Below, one piece after another: positions 49,962 to 58,829 of a stretch of DNA of 64,000 bases; the stretch's first letter is position 1; every line of letters starts with the position of its first letter. The notes under the pieces are model-generated. The model did no database searches, was not told the DNA's origin, and saw only the letters and a list, made by a program, of their open reading frames with translations. The stretch spans positions 248,001 to 312,000 of the forward strand of contig NZ_JAFCLG010000006.1 of assembly GCF_018129685.1 (NCBI RefSeq). The letters run 5' to 3'. This stretch comes from Bradyrhizobium manausense (GTDB lineage: Bacteria > Pseudomonadota > Alphaproteobacteria > Rhizobiales > Xanthobacteraceae). The position numbers were made by a program, and so were the translations under genes.

Positions 49962-52670
49962 ATGGAGTCCGGTTCCGCCCCAATGTCCGTCGAAACGCCA
50001 CCGAAGCCGCCGTCGAAGCGATCGTTTTCGCTGTCGATCGGCCAGACGACGTTCGGCAGCTTTATCCTGGTCCTGGCGGTGATCATCGTCACCTCGGCCG
50101 CCAGCGTGATCGCGATCCGGCATATTGATGCCACCTTCGCCGAGCTTCAGCGGTTGCAAAGCGTCGGCGATCTCGCCGAGGACATCGATCGCCGCATGAA
50201 CGATCTGCGGCTTGCCGCGCGTGACTTCGTCACCGATCCCGGCGCCGGCATCCAGTTCAGGCAGGTCGGCGAGGCCGCCTCGACGCTGAGCGACATCCTC
50301 AAGAAAACCCGTATCGACCTTGCCCCCGAGCAGCAGGACATGATCGACGGCGTCTCCGAACGCCTGGCGACCTACCGCAGCGGGCTGGATAGGATCTCGA
50401 CCCTGATCGATCGCCGCGCGCAGCTGCTGGCGGGCTTGCCGCCGCTTCGCGACCAGTTCGATGCGGCGGTCTCCGAAAGCGGTGACCGCGATCTCGCCGC
50501 GCGCCTGTCGGAGGCGCAGAGCCGGATCGCACTCGGGCTGCTCGCGCGCAATCCCTCCGCCGCAGAGCAGGCCGCGCAGGGCATGCGGGTGATGGAGATC
50601 GCGGATAGCAGATTGAAATCGGCCGTGAACAACTACGCCGATGCCATCATTGCGGTCGCCGTCCGCGAACGACAGATCGCCGATATCGACCGCGAGGTGT
50701 TGGGCACCGAGGGCCGGCTGATTGGCCGGGTCACAGAATTGCTTCGCGACGTCAGCGACCGCCGCGGCCACGTGCTGTCGCGCGACTTTGCCCGCACGCT
50801 TGCCGAGGCACGCTGGCAGAGCATCGTGCTCGGCAGCATGGGCGTGCTGATCGGCATCCTTGCCGCAGGATTTGTGGTGAGGCGCACGGTGCGTCCGCTG
50901 GCCCAGATCGCGCGCTCCATTCGCGCTCTTGCGGCGGGTGAGAAGAAGACCTCGATCCCGTCGGCCGATCTCAACAACGAGATCGGCGATATCGCTCGCG
51001 CCGCAGAAGTCTTCCGCCGCGCGCTGGAGGAGGCCGATACGGCGCGGGAGGCGGCGGTGCGCGCGCTCACCGAGCAGCGGTTGGCCGAAGAGAGCTATCG
51101 CAAGCTGTTCGAGGGTTCGGTCGACGGCATCTACGTGACGACGCCGGCGGGCGATCTGCTCAATGCCAATCCGGCGCTTGCGCGGATGATGGGCTATGAC
51201 AACCCGCAGCATCTGATCGACAGCATCAACGACATCGCCCACACCATCTACGTCCATCCCGAGGCGCGCGAGGAATACCAGCGGCTGATGCACCGCGACG
51301 GTATTGTGCGCGAGTTCGAATACCAGGTGCGCCAGCGCAACGGCAACATCCTCTGGCTCTCGGACAGCGCCACCGGTGTGCGGGACGAGCACGGCACGAT
51401 CGTCCGCTACGAGGGCACGCTGCGCGACATTACCGACCAGAAGCGGGCGGAAGACGCCATCGCCGAAGGCCGGCGCCTGCTCCAGCAGGTCATTGACACC
51501 GTGCCCGCCGTGATCAACGTGAAGGATCGCGACCTCCGTTACGTGCTGATGAACCGCTACATGGCCGGCATCTTCGGCATCGAGCCCGACGATGCGATTG
51601 GCCGCACGACAGCCGATCTGATGTCGCGCTATGGCGCGGCCAAGACCGACGAGAACGACAAGAATGTGCTGAGGCTTCGCAAGGGGCTCGGATTTTACGA
51701 GGAGGAGTACAAGGACTCCTCCGGCAACATGCGGCAATGGCTGGTCAACAAGCTGCCGCTGCTCGATGCCGAGGGCGAGATCGAGCGGATCGTCACCGTC
51801 GCGCTCGACATTGGTGAGCGCAAACGCGGCGAGCAGGAGATGCGGAAGGCCAAGGATGCCGCCGAGACCGCGCTGCGCAATCTGCGCGAGACGCAGGCCT
51901 CGCTGATCGAGGCGGAGAAGCTCGCCGCGCTCGGCCGCCTCGTCGCCGGCGTCGCGCACGAGGTCAACAATCCGGTCGGCATCAGCCTGACGGTCGCCTC
52001 GGCGCTGGAACGCAAGACGGCGATGTTCAGCGCCGAGGTCGAACGCGGCGAGCTTCGCCGCTCGACGCTCAACGACTATCTGAGCACCAGCCGCGATGCG
52101 TCCTCGCAACTCGTCTCCAACCTCAACCGCGCAGCAGAGCTGATCCAGTCGTTCAAGCAGGTCGCGGCCGATCGCAACTATTCCGACCAGCGCACCTTCG
52201 ATCTCGCCGACCTCACCGAGCAGGTGGTGATGAGCCTGCGCCCGGGGCTGCGCAAGCAGAACCTGACGCTCAACGTCGAGTGCCAGCCCAATCTGACCAT
52301 GAACAGCTATCCCGGTCCGTACGGCCAGGTGCTGACCAATCTGTTTCTGAATTCGGTGGCGCACGCTTTCCCGGACGGACGTCCGGGGACCATCGACATC
52401 CAGGTGCGCGAATCCGGCAAGGACAATGTCGAGGTCATCGTCTCCGACAATGGCTGCGGCATGAGCCTCGACGTACGCCGCCGCGCCTTCGATCCTTTTT
52501 TCACGACGCGGCGCGATCAGGGTGGCACCGGCCTCGGACTGCACATTGTCTACAGCATTGTCACCAACCGGCTCGGCGGGCGGCTCGACCTCGATTCCGA
52601 GCCGGGCGGCGGCACGCGCATCCAGATGATCCTGCCGCGCACAGCGCCGCTGGAGCAGGCTGCCGAATAG
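49962..52670 (+). CDS. Membrane PAS sensor histidine kinase (orphan)
   Basis: The 902-residue protein has a TM helix at about 33-52, a helical periplasmic sensor domain, a second TM near 287-305, HAMP (about 306-360), two PAS domains (about 377-500 and 505-625), and a HisKA-like region with His666 in VAHEVNNPVG. The ATPase domain has DNGCGMS near 829 and GGTGLGLHIV near 854. The EVNNP box places it in the HPK4 group. No response regulator gene is beside it. An alternative start seven codons downstream (MSVETPPK) is possible. Confidence 0.92.
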   Translation: MESGSAPMSVETPPKPPSKRSFSLSIGQTTFGSFILVLAVIIVTSAASVIAIRHIDATFAELQRLQSVGDLAEDIDRRMNDLRLAARDFVTDPGAGIQFRQVGEAASTLSDILKKTRIDLAPEQQDMIDGVSERLATYRSGLDRISTLIDRRAQLLAGLPPLRDQFDAAVSESGDRDLAARLSEAQSRIALGLLARNPSAAEQAAQGMRVMEIADSRLKSAVNNYADAIIAVAVRERQIADIDREVLGTEGRLIGRVTELLRDVSDRRGHVLSRDFARTLAEARWQSIVLGSMGVLIGILAAGFVVRRTVRPLAQIARSIRALAAGEKKTSIPSADLNNEIGDIARAAEVFRRALEEADTAREAAVRALTEQRLAEESYRKLFEGSVDGIYVTTPAGDLLNANPALARMMGYDNPQHLIDSINDIAHTIYVHPEAREEYQRLMHRDGIVREFEYQVRQRNGNILWLSDSATGVRDEHGTIVRYEGTLRDITDQKRAEDAIAEGRRLLQQVIDTVPAVINVKDRDLRYVLMNRYMAGIFGIEPDDAIGRTTADLMSRYGAAKTDENDKNVLRLRKGLGFYEEEYKDSSGNMRQWLVNKLPLLDAEGEIERIVTVALDIGERKRGEQEMRKAKDAAETALRNLRETQASLIEAEKLAALGRLVAGVAHEVNNPVGISLTVASALERKTAMFSAEVERGELRRSTLNDYLSTSRDASSQLVSNLNRAAELIQSFKQVAADRNYSDQRTFDLADLTEQVVMSLRPGLRKQNLTLNVECQPNLTMNSYPGPYGQVLTNLFLNSVAHAFPDGRPGTIDIQVRESGKDNVEVIVSDNGCGMSLDVRRRAFDPFFTTRRDQGGTGLGLHIVYSIVTNRLGGRLDLDSEPGGGTRIQMILPRTAPLEQAAE

Positions 52671-52677
52671 CTCGGTG

Positions 52678-53031
52678 CTAGTCGGCCTCTGCGAGTTTGT
52701 GCAGGGTCGCGCCGAAAATCAGGCTGGCCTTGCCGACCAGCGCCGTGCCGGTCATCTCCGCGCGGGTGTCCGTGTAGGTTCCACTGACGCCGATGCCGAC
52801 CGGGGCGGGGCCGCCGAACAGCGGATTGTCATCCCCCCGCGGCGAGGTGTGCCGTTGCACCAGCACTTCACCCTTGAACGTGTGGTCGTCTTTCACCACG
52901 TAGCTGCCGGTGTAATAGAGGTAGGCATCGCCGCCAAGGATCTTGCCGTCGCGAAAAAGAATCACGCCGCTGCCCTTGCCAACTCGACCATCGAGCAGGC
53001 TCACGTGAATTGAATAGAGGCCGTTCTTCAT
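52678..53031 (-). CDS. GrlR-like regulatory protein
   Basis: The 117-residue product resembles the GrlR family, small calycin-like beta-barrel proteins. MKNGLYSIHVSLLDGRVGKG and VILFRDGKILGGDAYLYYTG match the N-terminal half, and GVSGTYTDTRAEMTGTALVG the second sheet. In enteropathogens GrlR represses type III secretion regulators; here no such partner is visible. The start at 53031 follows from the conserved MKNGLY. Confidence 0.72.
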   Translation of the reverse strand: MKNGLYSIHVSLLDGRVGKGSGVILFRDGKILGGDAYLYYTGSYVVKDDHTFKGEVLVQRHTSPRGDDNPLFGGPAPVGIGVSGTYTDTRAEMTGTALVGKASLIFGATLHKLAEAD

Positions 53032-53291
53032 AACGTCCCGTTGGCCGGCCGCCATCGCCCAATGGCGCAACCGGTGAAGCTTTTATGCCAAAGCTCAATC
53101 CCTCGCGCAACGCAGCAGTTTCGCCTGTAGCGGTGTCCCACCGGCACGCGAACCGTAATAGTCCCGGCTTGCGCGTGACGCAGACATGACGGTCTCATCA
53201 TGCAGCGAGGCCAGTCGTTGCGAATCGGAGTTGGCCCGCGAAATGCATAATCATTGTTGCACTGGCCGCGGGGTGCTGGAGCAAGACAAAC

Positions 53292-53789
53292 GTGAGCAAC
53301 TGGATCGATTCCGGCGGCGATGAGCCGCGTCTGTACAGTGTGCGTCCCACGATTTACGATAAACAGCGACGGCGGTTCGGCTGTCTCCTACGGTGGCGAA
53401 GCGCGGCAGGCCTTTCTTGCGCGCTGGCGCTGTTCGCGCTCGTTGCCCCATATGGGCACGCACGCGACCGCGGTCAGTTCGTCAACACCAGTGCCGAGCT
53501 GAAGGCCTGGTTCGACGGCTTGCGCAGCGGCAAGGGGCCATGCTGCTCAGACGCCGATGGCTCAGCGATCTCGGACTCCGACTGGGAGAGCAAGGACGGG
53601 CACTATCGTGTCCGGATCCCGCGCCTCGGCTACGTCATCGATGGCAGAGAGCAGGAGCTCGTCTGGGTCGAGGTGCCGGAGGAGGCCGTGATCTCGGAGC
53701 CCAACCGGGTCGGACGTACCATGGTATGGCCGATGTACGGCTACATGGGCGTCACGATCCGCTGCTTCATGCCCGGCAGCATGACCTAG
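53292..53789 (+). CDS. Secreted protein of unknown function
   Basis: The 165-residue product (GTG start) has an N-terminal basic stretch and a hydrophobic segment (about 38-55), then ARDRGQFVNTSAELKAWFDG and GKGPCCSDADGSAISDSDWE. The CC pair and the late Cys of TIRCFMPG may form disulphides in the periplasm. Similar short proteins recur in bradyrhizobia. A start nearer the hydrophobic segment cannot be excluded. Confidence 0.6.
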   Translation: MSNWIDSGGDEPRLYSVRPTIYDKQRRRFGCLLRWRSAAGLSCALALFALVAPYGHARDRGQFVNTSAELKAWFDGLRSGKGPCCSDADGSAISDSDWESKDGHYRVRIPRLGYVIDGREQELVWVEVPEEAVISEPNRVGRTMVWPMYGYMGVTIRCFMPGSMT

Positions 53790-53809
53790 GCGGAAAGCGG
53801 CCTGCGACC

Positions 53810-54196
53810 TCAGGTGTATTTTTTGTCGCGCTCGAGCAGTTCGACGGAGATGCCCTCGGGGCCGCGGATGAAGCAGATGCGCACCCCGGGCCGGATCGTG
53901 GTCGGTTCGCGCGTGAACACCACGCCCTTGGCCTTGATCTCGGCCGCCACGGCGTCGATGTCCTTGACCGTGAGCCCGAAATGGTCGAGGCCTTGATGGG
54001 GATGCGGCGGCGGAGGGCTGACAGGGCTGTCGCCTTTGAGCGGCGCGATGAATATCCTCGCGCCGCCCAAATTCACATCGATGCGTCCTGGTGCGCGCAC
54101 GATCTCGCCACCGAGGACGTCGCGCAGCCAGCCCGCAGTCGCTTCCGGATCAGGGCTGCGCAGATGGATGTGATCCCAGGTGACGACGACTGGCAT
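53810..54196 (-). CDS. VOC-superfamily (glyoxalase/dioxygenase fold) protein
   Basis: The 128-residue protein has the two beta-alpha-beta3 units of the vicinal-oxygen-chelate fold. Possible metal ligands are the His in TWDHIHLRS (near residue 8), the HFGL His in the second unit (near 70) and the Glu of GISVELLERD near the C-terminus. The start at 54196 fits the family; the frame is open far beyond it. The substrate is unknown. Confidence 0.82.
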   Translation of the reverse strand: MPVVVTWDHIHLRSPDPEATAGWLRDVLGGEIVRAPGRIDVNLGGARIFIAPLKGDSPVSPPPPHPHQGLDHFGLTVKDIDAVAAEIKAKGVVFTREPTTIRPGVRICFIRGPEGISVELLERDKKYT

Positions 54197-54344
54197 TTCG
54201 ATTCCTCCCGATGGTCCTTGCGATGTTGCAGCGCATGTTAGCGATCCCCGTCGACGATCGCTACCATTGCTCCCAGCTGAGATTTTGCGGTCGCGGGAAC
54301 CTTGGTGAGGCTCGCGGATTGAAGGAAGAGCGGGTAACGCACCT

Positions 54345-54902
54345 ATGAGATCAGGGCTACGCCGGATTGGACATGGACGTTTCGTCGGGAACGGTGAGGA
54401 ACGGCAACGGGTCCAGCCGGCAGCGAGGGTTTGGCTCAAGCCAAGCGTGTTGTGGCTGCTGGCCGCGGGCACGGTCGGTGCCGCTCTCTGGTTGCTGATG
54501 CCGTCTTCCGAAGGCAACCTCGCGCAAAACCAGCCTGTGAAAGTGGCGCTGGCAAGTGTCGATCCGGCTCCCATGGTGTCAGCCTCATATTTTCCCCCGG
54601 GTGAAGCCGCCGGCCTCGACCGGATGAAGATTTCGTCACAGACTTGGCGTCGCGGCGGGCTCGGCTCGAAGGCGCTGGTGACCTTTACCGTGCGAAATGA
54701 CAATGACTATGCCGTAAAAGATGTCGAGATCGTCTGCGCCTTCACGCGGCGCAACGGGAGCCACCTCACTGACCGCAGCCGGGTGATATCCGACATGGTC
54801 GGCATCAAGAGCCGCAAGACGTTTGCACGTATCCCCATCGGTTTCGTCAATGTAAACGCCGAGCAAGCGAAGTGTTCGCTGGTCACGGCGCGGCGCGCCT
54901 AA
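54345..54902 (+). CDS. Membrane-anchored hypothetical protein
   Basis: The 185-residue protein has one transmembrane helix (about 33-51), a low-complexity linker, and a soluble domain with LVTFTVRNDNDYAVKDVEIVC near 110-130. That part resembles FxLYD-type beta-sandwich domains in pattern. The function is unknown. Confidence 0.6.
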   Translation: MRSGLRRIGHGRFVGNGEERQRVQPAARVWLKPSVLWLLAAGTVGAALWLLMPSSEGNLAQNQPVKVALASVDPAPMVSASYFPPGEAAGLDRMKISSQTWRRGGLGSKALVTFTVRNDNDYAVKDVEIVCAFTRRNGSHLTDRSRVISDMVGIKSRKTFARIPIGFVNVNAEQAKCSLVTARRA

Positions 54903-55075
54903 AGGGCCACACATTGCGCTAGCGGAAAAGTTACCGTTCTTGTCCCTTGCTTGCCCCTTGGCCAAAATTCTTGGCGTCGCCAGTTGAACCAAAGGCTGGG
55001 CGTAGGAACCAATTAAAGGATCGCCGGTTAAGGCGAGGTGCCCACGCGGGGATGCGGGGGGCGGAGCGCAAGTGA

Positions 55076-55597
55076 ATGCCCATCTTTCGGTATTTCATGT
55101 TCGTCGGTGGAGCGTTGCTCGCACTGTTGTTTGCGGCGGATTTCGTCTGGCCGGCAACGCCGGTTGCGCAGACCGTTGGGGTGGCAAGCTACGACCAGCC
55201 ACTGATCCGCATCCGGTCCGATCGCCATCTGCCTGATCGGATTGTGCTGGATACCAGCCAGCCGACGATTGCAGCCCCCGTGACGAAGACGGCTGCCGTC
55301 GCGGCTCCCCAGCCGGCGATGCAAGCTGACGCGCTGGCTGACATGTCTGCCAAGCCGCGGGTGCGCGAGACGTTCGCCCAGTTTACGCCGAAGGCCGACG
55401 CGGCCGCGGCCAGGAAGGCCGAAGCCAAGCCGCAGGCTCCGTCCGAGGTTGCTCAGGCTCAGCCGCAGCAGCAGGTCCAGGCTCCCGCTCAACCGAAGCG
55501 CAAGGTCGCCCGGGCGCATCCGGCACCGCAGCATGCCCAGCCGATGATGCTGGTGGCACAGCAGCCGCATTTCGGCCTGTTCAACACCACCTGGTGA
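55076..55597 (+). CDS. Hypothetical protein with N-terminal membrane anchor and Ala/Gln/Pro tail
   Basis: The 173-residue protein begins MPIFRYFMFVGGALLALLFA (one TM segment or uncleaved signal), then a short conserved-looking SYDQPLIRIRSDRHLPDRIV stretch, and ends in a Gln/Ala/Pro/Lys-rich tail. No function is recognised. It is the last chromosomal gene before the tRNA and the island. Confidence 0.6.
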   Translation: MPIFRYFMFVGGALLALLFAADFVWPATPVAQTVGVASYDQPLIRIRSDRHLPDRIVLDTSQPTIAAPVTKTAAVAAPQPAMQADALADMSAKPRVRETFAQFTPKADAAAARKAEAKPQAPSEVAQAQPQQQVQAPAQPKRKVARAHPAPQHAQPMMLVAQQPHFGLFNTTW

Positions 55598-55602
55598 TAG
55601 GG

Positions 55603-55645
55603 CTCTTGACCCGTCTCGAAATGAGGCGGGAAGGGCTTTTTATTG
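55603..55645 (+). terminator. Probable terminator upstream of tRNA-Arg
   Basis: CCCGTCTC and GAGGCGGG form an 8-bp stem with one G-T pair and a GAAAT loop, with CTTTTTATT further on. It follows the preceding gene within 25 bp. Confidence 0.55.
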
Positions 55646-55747
55646 TCTGGCCTCTCTGCTAATTCGACCCGATCCGAACGTCGTCAATGTGCTGGCTTGC
55701 CAGCGTACGGTCGAGGCCGTTCGGTTTGTGGCCCATACCCGGGGCAG

Positions 55748-55824
55748 GCGCTCGTAGCTCAGCTGGATAGAGCATCGGATTTCGATTCCGAGGGTCGGAG
55801 GTTCGAATCCTTCCGAGCGCGCCA
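55748..55824 (+). tRNA. tRNA-Arg (anticodon TCG)
   Basis: The 77-base gene folds fully: acceptor GCGCTCG/CGAGCGC, a GCTC/GAGC D-stem, an anticodon stem TCGGA/TCCGA with the loop TTTCGAT (anticodon TCG, reading CGA), a T-arm with the GTTCGAATC loop, and an encoded G-CCA end. The 3' half is the likely attachment site of the integrated element, whose recombinase gene runs into it from the other strand. Confidence 0.95.
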
Positions 55825-57471
55825 CTTGCGTACAAAACTGCGAACGCCGGGATTCGCGTTTTGGCCGCCGGCAATAGCCTGCTCCAGCGTGGCCCTGTCA
55901 CCCACGATCCGAATGGCTCGGTCGTCAACCTCTACCCGCTCCACCACCGACCTGATGTAGGCCTTCCGGAAGGGGATTGGCCCCGAGGCAATATTTTCGC
56001 GCATAAGGCTGCCGAAGCGCTCAATTGCCCGGGCATCGATGGCATGGGCCCTTGGGCGCGTCTTAATGCGCTCCAGGGCATCTTTCGCCCGGTCGCGCTC
56101 GACCTTGAGGGCCGCGATACGGTCCTTCAGGATGTCATCCATCTCGGTCAGGCCGTTCTCCACCATCGCGTAGAGGCGCTTCAGCTTGTCTTCAGCGGCA
56201 GTTTGTTCTGACCGGAGGGTGGAGACACGCTGATCAACCTCGGCTGCCTGCTCCGACCTGCGCTCGGCAAGCTTGCCGAGGATGGTCTTCAGCCGCTCCG
56301 GCTGGAACAGCCGTTCGGCGAGATTCTCGACGACAATGGTGTCCAGCTTGTCCATCGGGACGGAGCGCCCTTTGCAGCCGGTCTTGCCCTGCCGTGCACA
56401 GGTTGAGCAAGTGTAATATTTGTGGACCTTTCCGGTTGACGACGTCCCCGTCCGCAGCGTCATAGCTCCGTCGCATCCAGCGCAGGTAGCGATGCCGGTT
56501 AGCAGGATGGGTCCCGTCACGACGCGGGGCGAGGTCACCCTGGGATCCCGCGTCTTGAGAGCTGCGGCCACAGTCTCGAATTCCGCGCTCGGAATAATCA
56601 CCGGCACCTCGACTGTGACGTGCTCATGCGCGGGCTTCTGCTTCAGCGTCCTAGAGTCGCGCTTGTTGAAGACCCACTGGCCCATGTAGATCGGATTGGA
56701 CAAGATGCCGTGGACGGTGGCCACGCCGAAACGAGCACCGCGGCGGGTGCGGTAGCCGCGCTCGTTGAGCCAGGACGTCAGCTTTTTCACGCCCAGAGGC
56801 CCCGACGTACCGTCGCCCTGCCGATAGAGGCGGAAGATCAGTTTGACCGTTTCGGCTTCGACTGCATCGATGGCCAGCTTCTTTTTGATGCGCGCGCCAC
56901 GCTTTTCGACCTCGACGCTTTTGTAGCCGAGAGGGATGGGTGAGCCATTGTAGAATCCCTGGCGAGCGTTCTCAATGAGGGCTTTGCGGACGTGTTTGCC
57001 ATTTTCGCGCGACTGGTATTCGTCAAAAAGTCCGATGATTTGTCGCATCATGACTTGCGCGGGATCGTCGCCCAGCTCTTGCGTAATGGAGACCAGCCGC
57101 ACGCCCGCCTTGGCGAGCTTGCGGATATACATCTCCATGGTGAAACCGTCGCGAAAAAAGCGGCTGAATGCGTAAACGACGATGACATCGTAGGGATGGT
57201 CGTCATCGCATGCTCGCTCAATCATCTTCTGAAATTCCGGGCGATTGTCGTCGGTCGCCGTCGCGCCCTGCTCGACGAACTCCCCCGCCAACTCCCACCC
57301 CTTCCGCTCACAATAGGCCTGAACGGCCCGCATCTGCGACGGAATGGTTAATTCGACTTCGACCTGTCGTGAAGTTGAGGCTCTGTAATACCCACAGGCC
57401 CGCTGGGCCGCGCTTTCACCGGTGACGCTTGCGGAGGAAGTCTTGGATCGACGTACGCGGGACTTTGTCAT
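55759..57471 (-). CDS. Large serine recombinase (integrase of the tRNA-Arg island)
   Basis: The 570-residue protein has a resolvase domain with the catalytic Ser32 in GYYRASTSRQ, a recombinase domain (about 195-300), a zinc ribbon with Cys330, 333, 355, 358 and 366, and a coiled coil at about 420-490. This is the large-serine-integrase layout. An AAGGTG site places the start at 57471; the frame is open to 57612. The final 21 residues (from Trp) are coded by the complement of the tRNA-Arg gene and the stop lies in the tRNA D-arm, so the true C-terminus depends on integration. Confidence 0.92.
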   Translation of the reverse strand: MTKSRVRRSKTSSASVTGESAAQRACGYYRASTSRQVEVELTIPSQMRAVQAYCERKGWELAGEFVEQGATATDDNRPEFQKMIERACDDDHPYDVIVVYAFSRFFRDGFTMEMYIRKLAKAGVRLVSITQELGDDPAQVMMRQIIGLFDEYQSRENGKHVRKALIENARQGFYNGSPIPLGYKSVEVEKRGARIKKKLAIDAVEAETVKLIFRLYRQGDGTSGPLGVKKLTSWLNERGYRTRRGARFGVATVHGILSNPIYMGQWVFNKRDSRTLKQKPAHEHVTVEVPVIIPSAEFETVAAALKTRDPRVTSPRVVTGPILLTGIATCAGCDGAMTLRTGTSSTGKVHKYYTCSTCARQGKTGCKGRSVPMDKLDTIVVENLAERLFQPERLKTILGKLAERRSEQAAEVDQRVSTLRSEQTAAEDKLKRLYAMVENGLTEMDDILKDRIAALKVERDRAKDALERIKTRPRAHAIDARAIERFGSLMRENIASGPIPFRKAYIRSVVERVEVDDRAIRIVGDRATLEQAIAGGQNANPGVRSFVRKWRARKDSNLRPSESKSDALSS

Positions 57472-57630
57472 CTTGCACCTTTTCGATAGGGGATTTTCGC
57501 AGCTGTCTGGACCAAAGAAAAGCCCCCAGATGCCTCGCATCAAACACAGACTTAACCGCTGGCAGCGTGGCAACATATTGCGGTCAAGACTGCTGCCGGC
57601 GCTCTGCTGCAAGCGCCGGCAGACATGCCG

Positions 57631-57960
57631 CTAAAGGAAGGTAAATTCGATCACGTCCCCTTCGGCGCTTAAGGCGATGCTGATGCAAGCCTCGCCATGC
57701 AAGTATCCCATGCACAGCAGTAAGCCACCGAATTCGGTCCAGCGAGTGATGATTCCGTTGCGCTGGATTGCGGCGGCGCGGTCTCGATCGGCGCCAACCA
57801 CGAGTACACTGAACGGGTGATCAACATTTCCCCGCCATAAAATGCGATCTAGCGGCTGCGAGAAATCGATCGCAGTGCCGGTCACCAACAAGATGATCTG
57901 ATTGATGAACAAGGTCTCGACAACGGGATCAAGCGACATCAAGCGCAAAAAATATTCCAT
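57631..57960 (-). CDS. Hypothetical protein of the island
   Basis: The 109-residue protein starts MEYFLRLMSLDPVVETLFIN after a good GGAGG site, which fixes the start at 57960. It has no membrane segment or recognised domain; the segment VDHPFSVLVVGADRDRAAAI suggests a small alpha/beta fold. It lies between the recombinase and an otherwise gene-poor region. Confidence 0.55.
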   Translation of the reverse strand: MEYFLRLMSLDPVVETLFINQIILLVTGTAIDFSQPLDRILWRGNVDHPFSVLVVGADRDRAAAIQRNGIITRWTEFGGLLLCMGYLHGEACISIALSAEGDVIEFTFL

Positions 57961-58219
57961 AGTGACCTCCGGATGCCGCTTTCTGCTACGCGCTGAGAAC
58001 ATCTTGTTCTCATCTCCCACGCGCCAACGGCACGCGCAGATCATGGGCCACGAAGATGCGCTCCACTTTGGATGCCAAAAAGGAATGCAAGTCGCCGCTT
58101 CGGCTTCCAAGTGAGGGGAATTCATCATTAGGAGTTAGTACCAATCACACGACCGCTGACGAGCCGGAAAGACGCCCGAGCGGACCGGACTTCGGGTGCG
58201 TCACGGGCCATTTCTCGAT

Positions 58220-58513
58220 CTACATTGTCGCGGCGAGCTGATCAGCGGTCACTCGCATGCAATCTTCGAAGCCGCCCCGCGTGATTACGGTGCTGTATGT
58301 TCCTGGCGCCCTATTCTTGGCGAGCAATTCAACGCGAATCAGCGATCCTCTTCTAAACCATCTAGCTCGAGCTGAGTTAGTGCCGATGCTTCCTTCTAGA
58401 TGCCGGCATGAGCAAACGCGGACGCGTATGCGATAGGTCGCAACGAGGCCGCGCGGCGGCAGCACTTTTGGTGAAGCCCGCTCGCGCTCAGGAATGCAAC
58501 GCCGACCCGGCAT
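58220..58513 (-). CDS. Possible small island protein, 97 residues
   Basis: The frame is open and basic. Its C-terminal half (IRVELLAKNRAPGTYSTVIT onward) reads like a folded beta-rich protein, but no ribosome-binding site is clear and no family is recognised. It may be a shadow frame. I include it because nothing else explains the 870-bp stretch between 57960 and 58830. Confidence 0.3.
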   Translation of the reverse strand: MPGRRCIPERERASPKVLPPRGLVATYRIRVRVCSCRHLEGSIGTNSARARWFRRGSLIRVELLAKNRAPGTYSTVITRGGFEDCMRVTADQLAATM

Positions 58514-58829
58514 GATTGGCTAGTTCGTCAAGCGAATGGTTTCCCCACGCGTCCTTACTCGTTTGAGGACCATCGGTCTTCGGTGCTCGGCCTCTGAGGA
58601 TGGACGGTATCGCCGGGAGATAAAGGGCGTAGGGCCCCGATCGCTTCCCGCAACGGCTAGTCAGGTCATTTTCCCCGCCGCCATGCGGCTCCTCGCGCAA
58701 GTCAAAATAACCCTCCGTCGCCGTCCTCCGCTGCGCTTCGTCCTCCGGTGCAGGTCGATCGCCTCCCGGCGCAAGCGCCGCCATCGAGGCCGCAATCACG
58801 CGAGCCCGACGGCAAACGGAGAGACGATC
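58514..58829. other. Gene-poor stretch before the ardC-like gene
   Basis: Open frames here have no family resemblance. CGGAGAGACG at 58817-58826 is the ribosome-binding site of the ardC-like gene. Confidence 0.4.

Noticed and set aside
49902..52544. 880-residue minus-strand open frame
   Set aside because: It is an antisense shadow of the sensor kinase gene, caused by high GC; it has no family features and the plus strand is clearly coding.
55640..55825. Minus-strand frame reading ARSEGFEPPTLGIEIRCSIQ across the tRNA
   Set aside because: It is the complement of the tRNA-Arg gene, a well-known false protein seen in many genomes.
58536..58829. N-terminal extension of the ardC-like frame
   Set aside because: Arg-rich, non-family sequence; the start at 58830 has a ribosome-binding site and fits the family.
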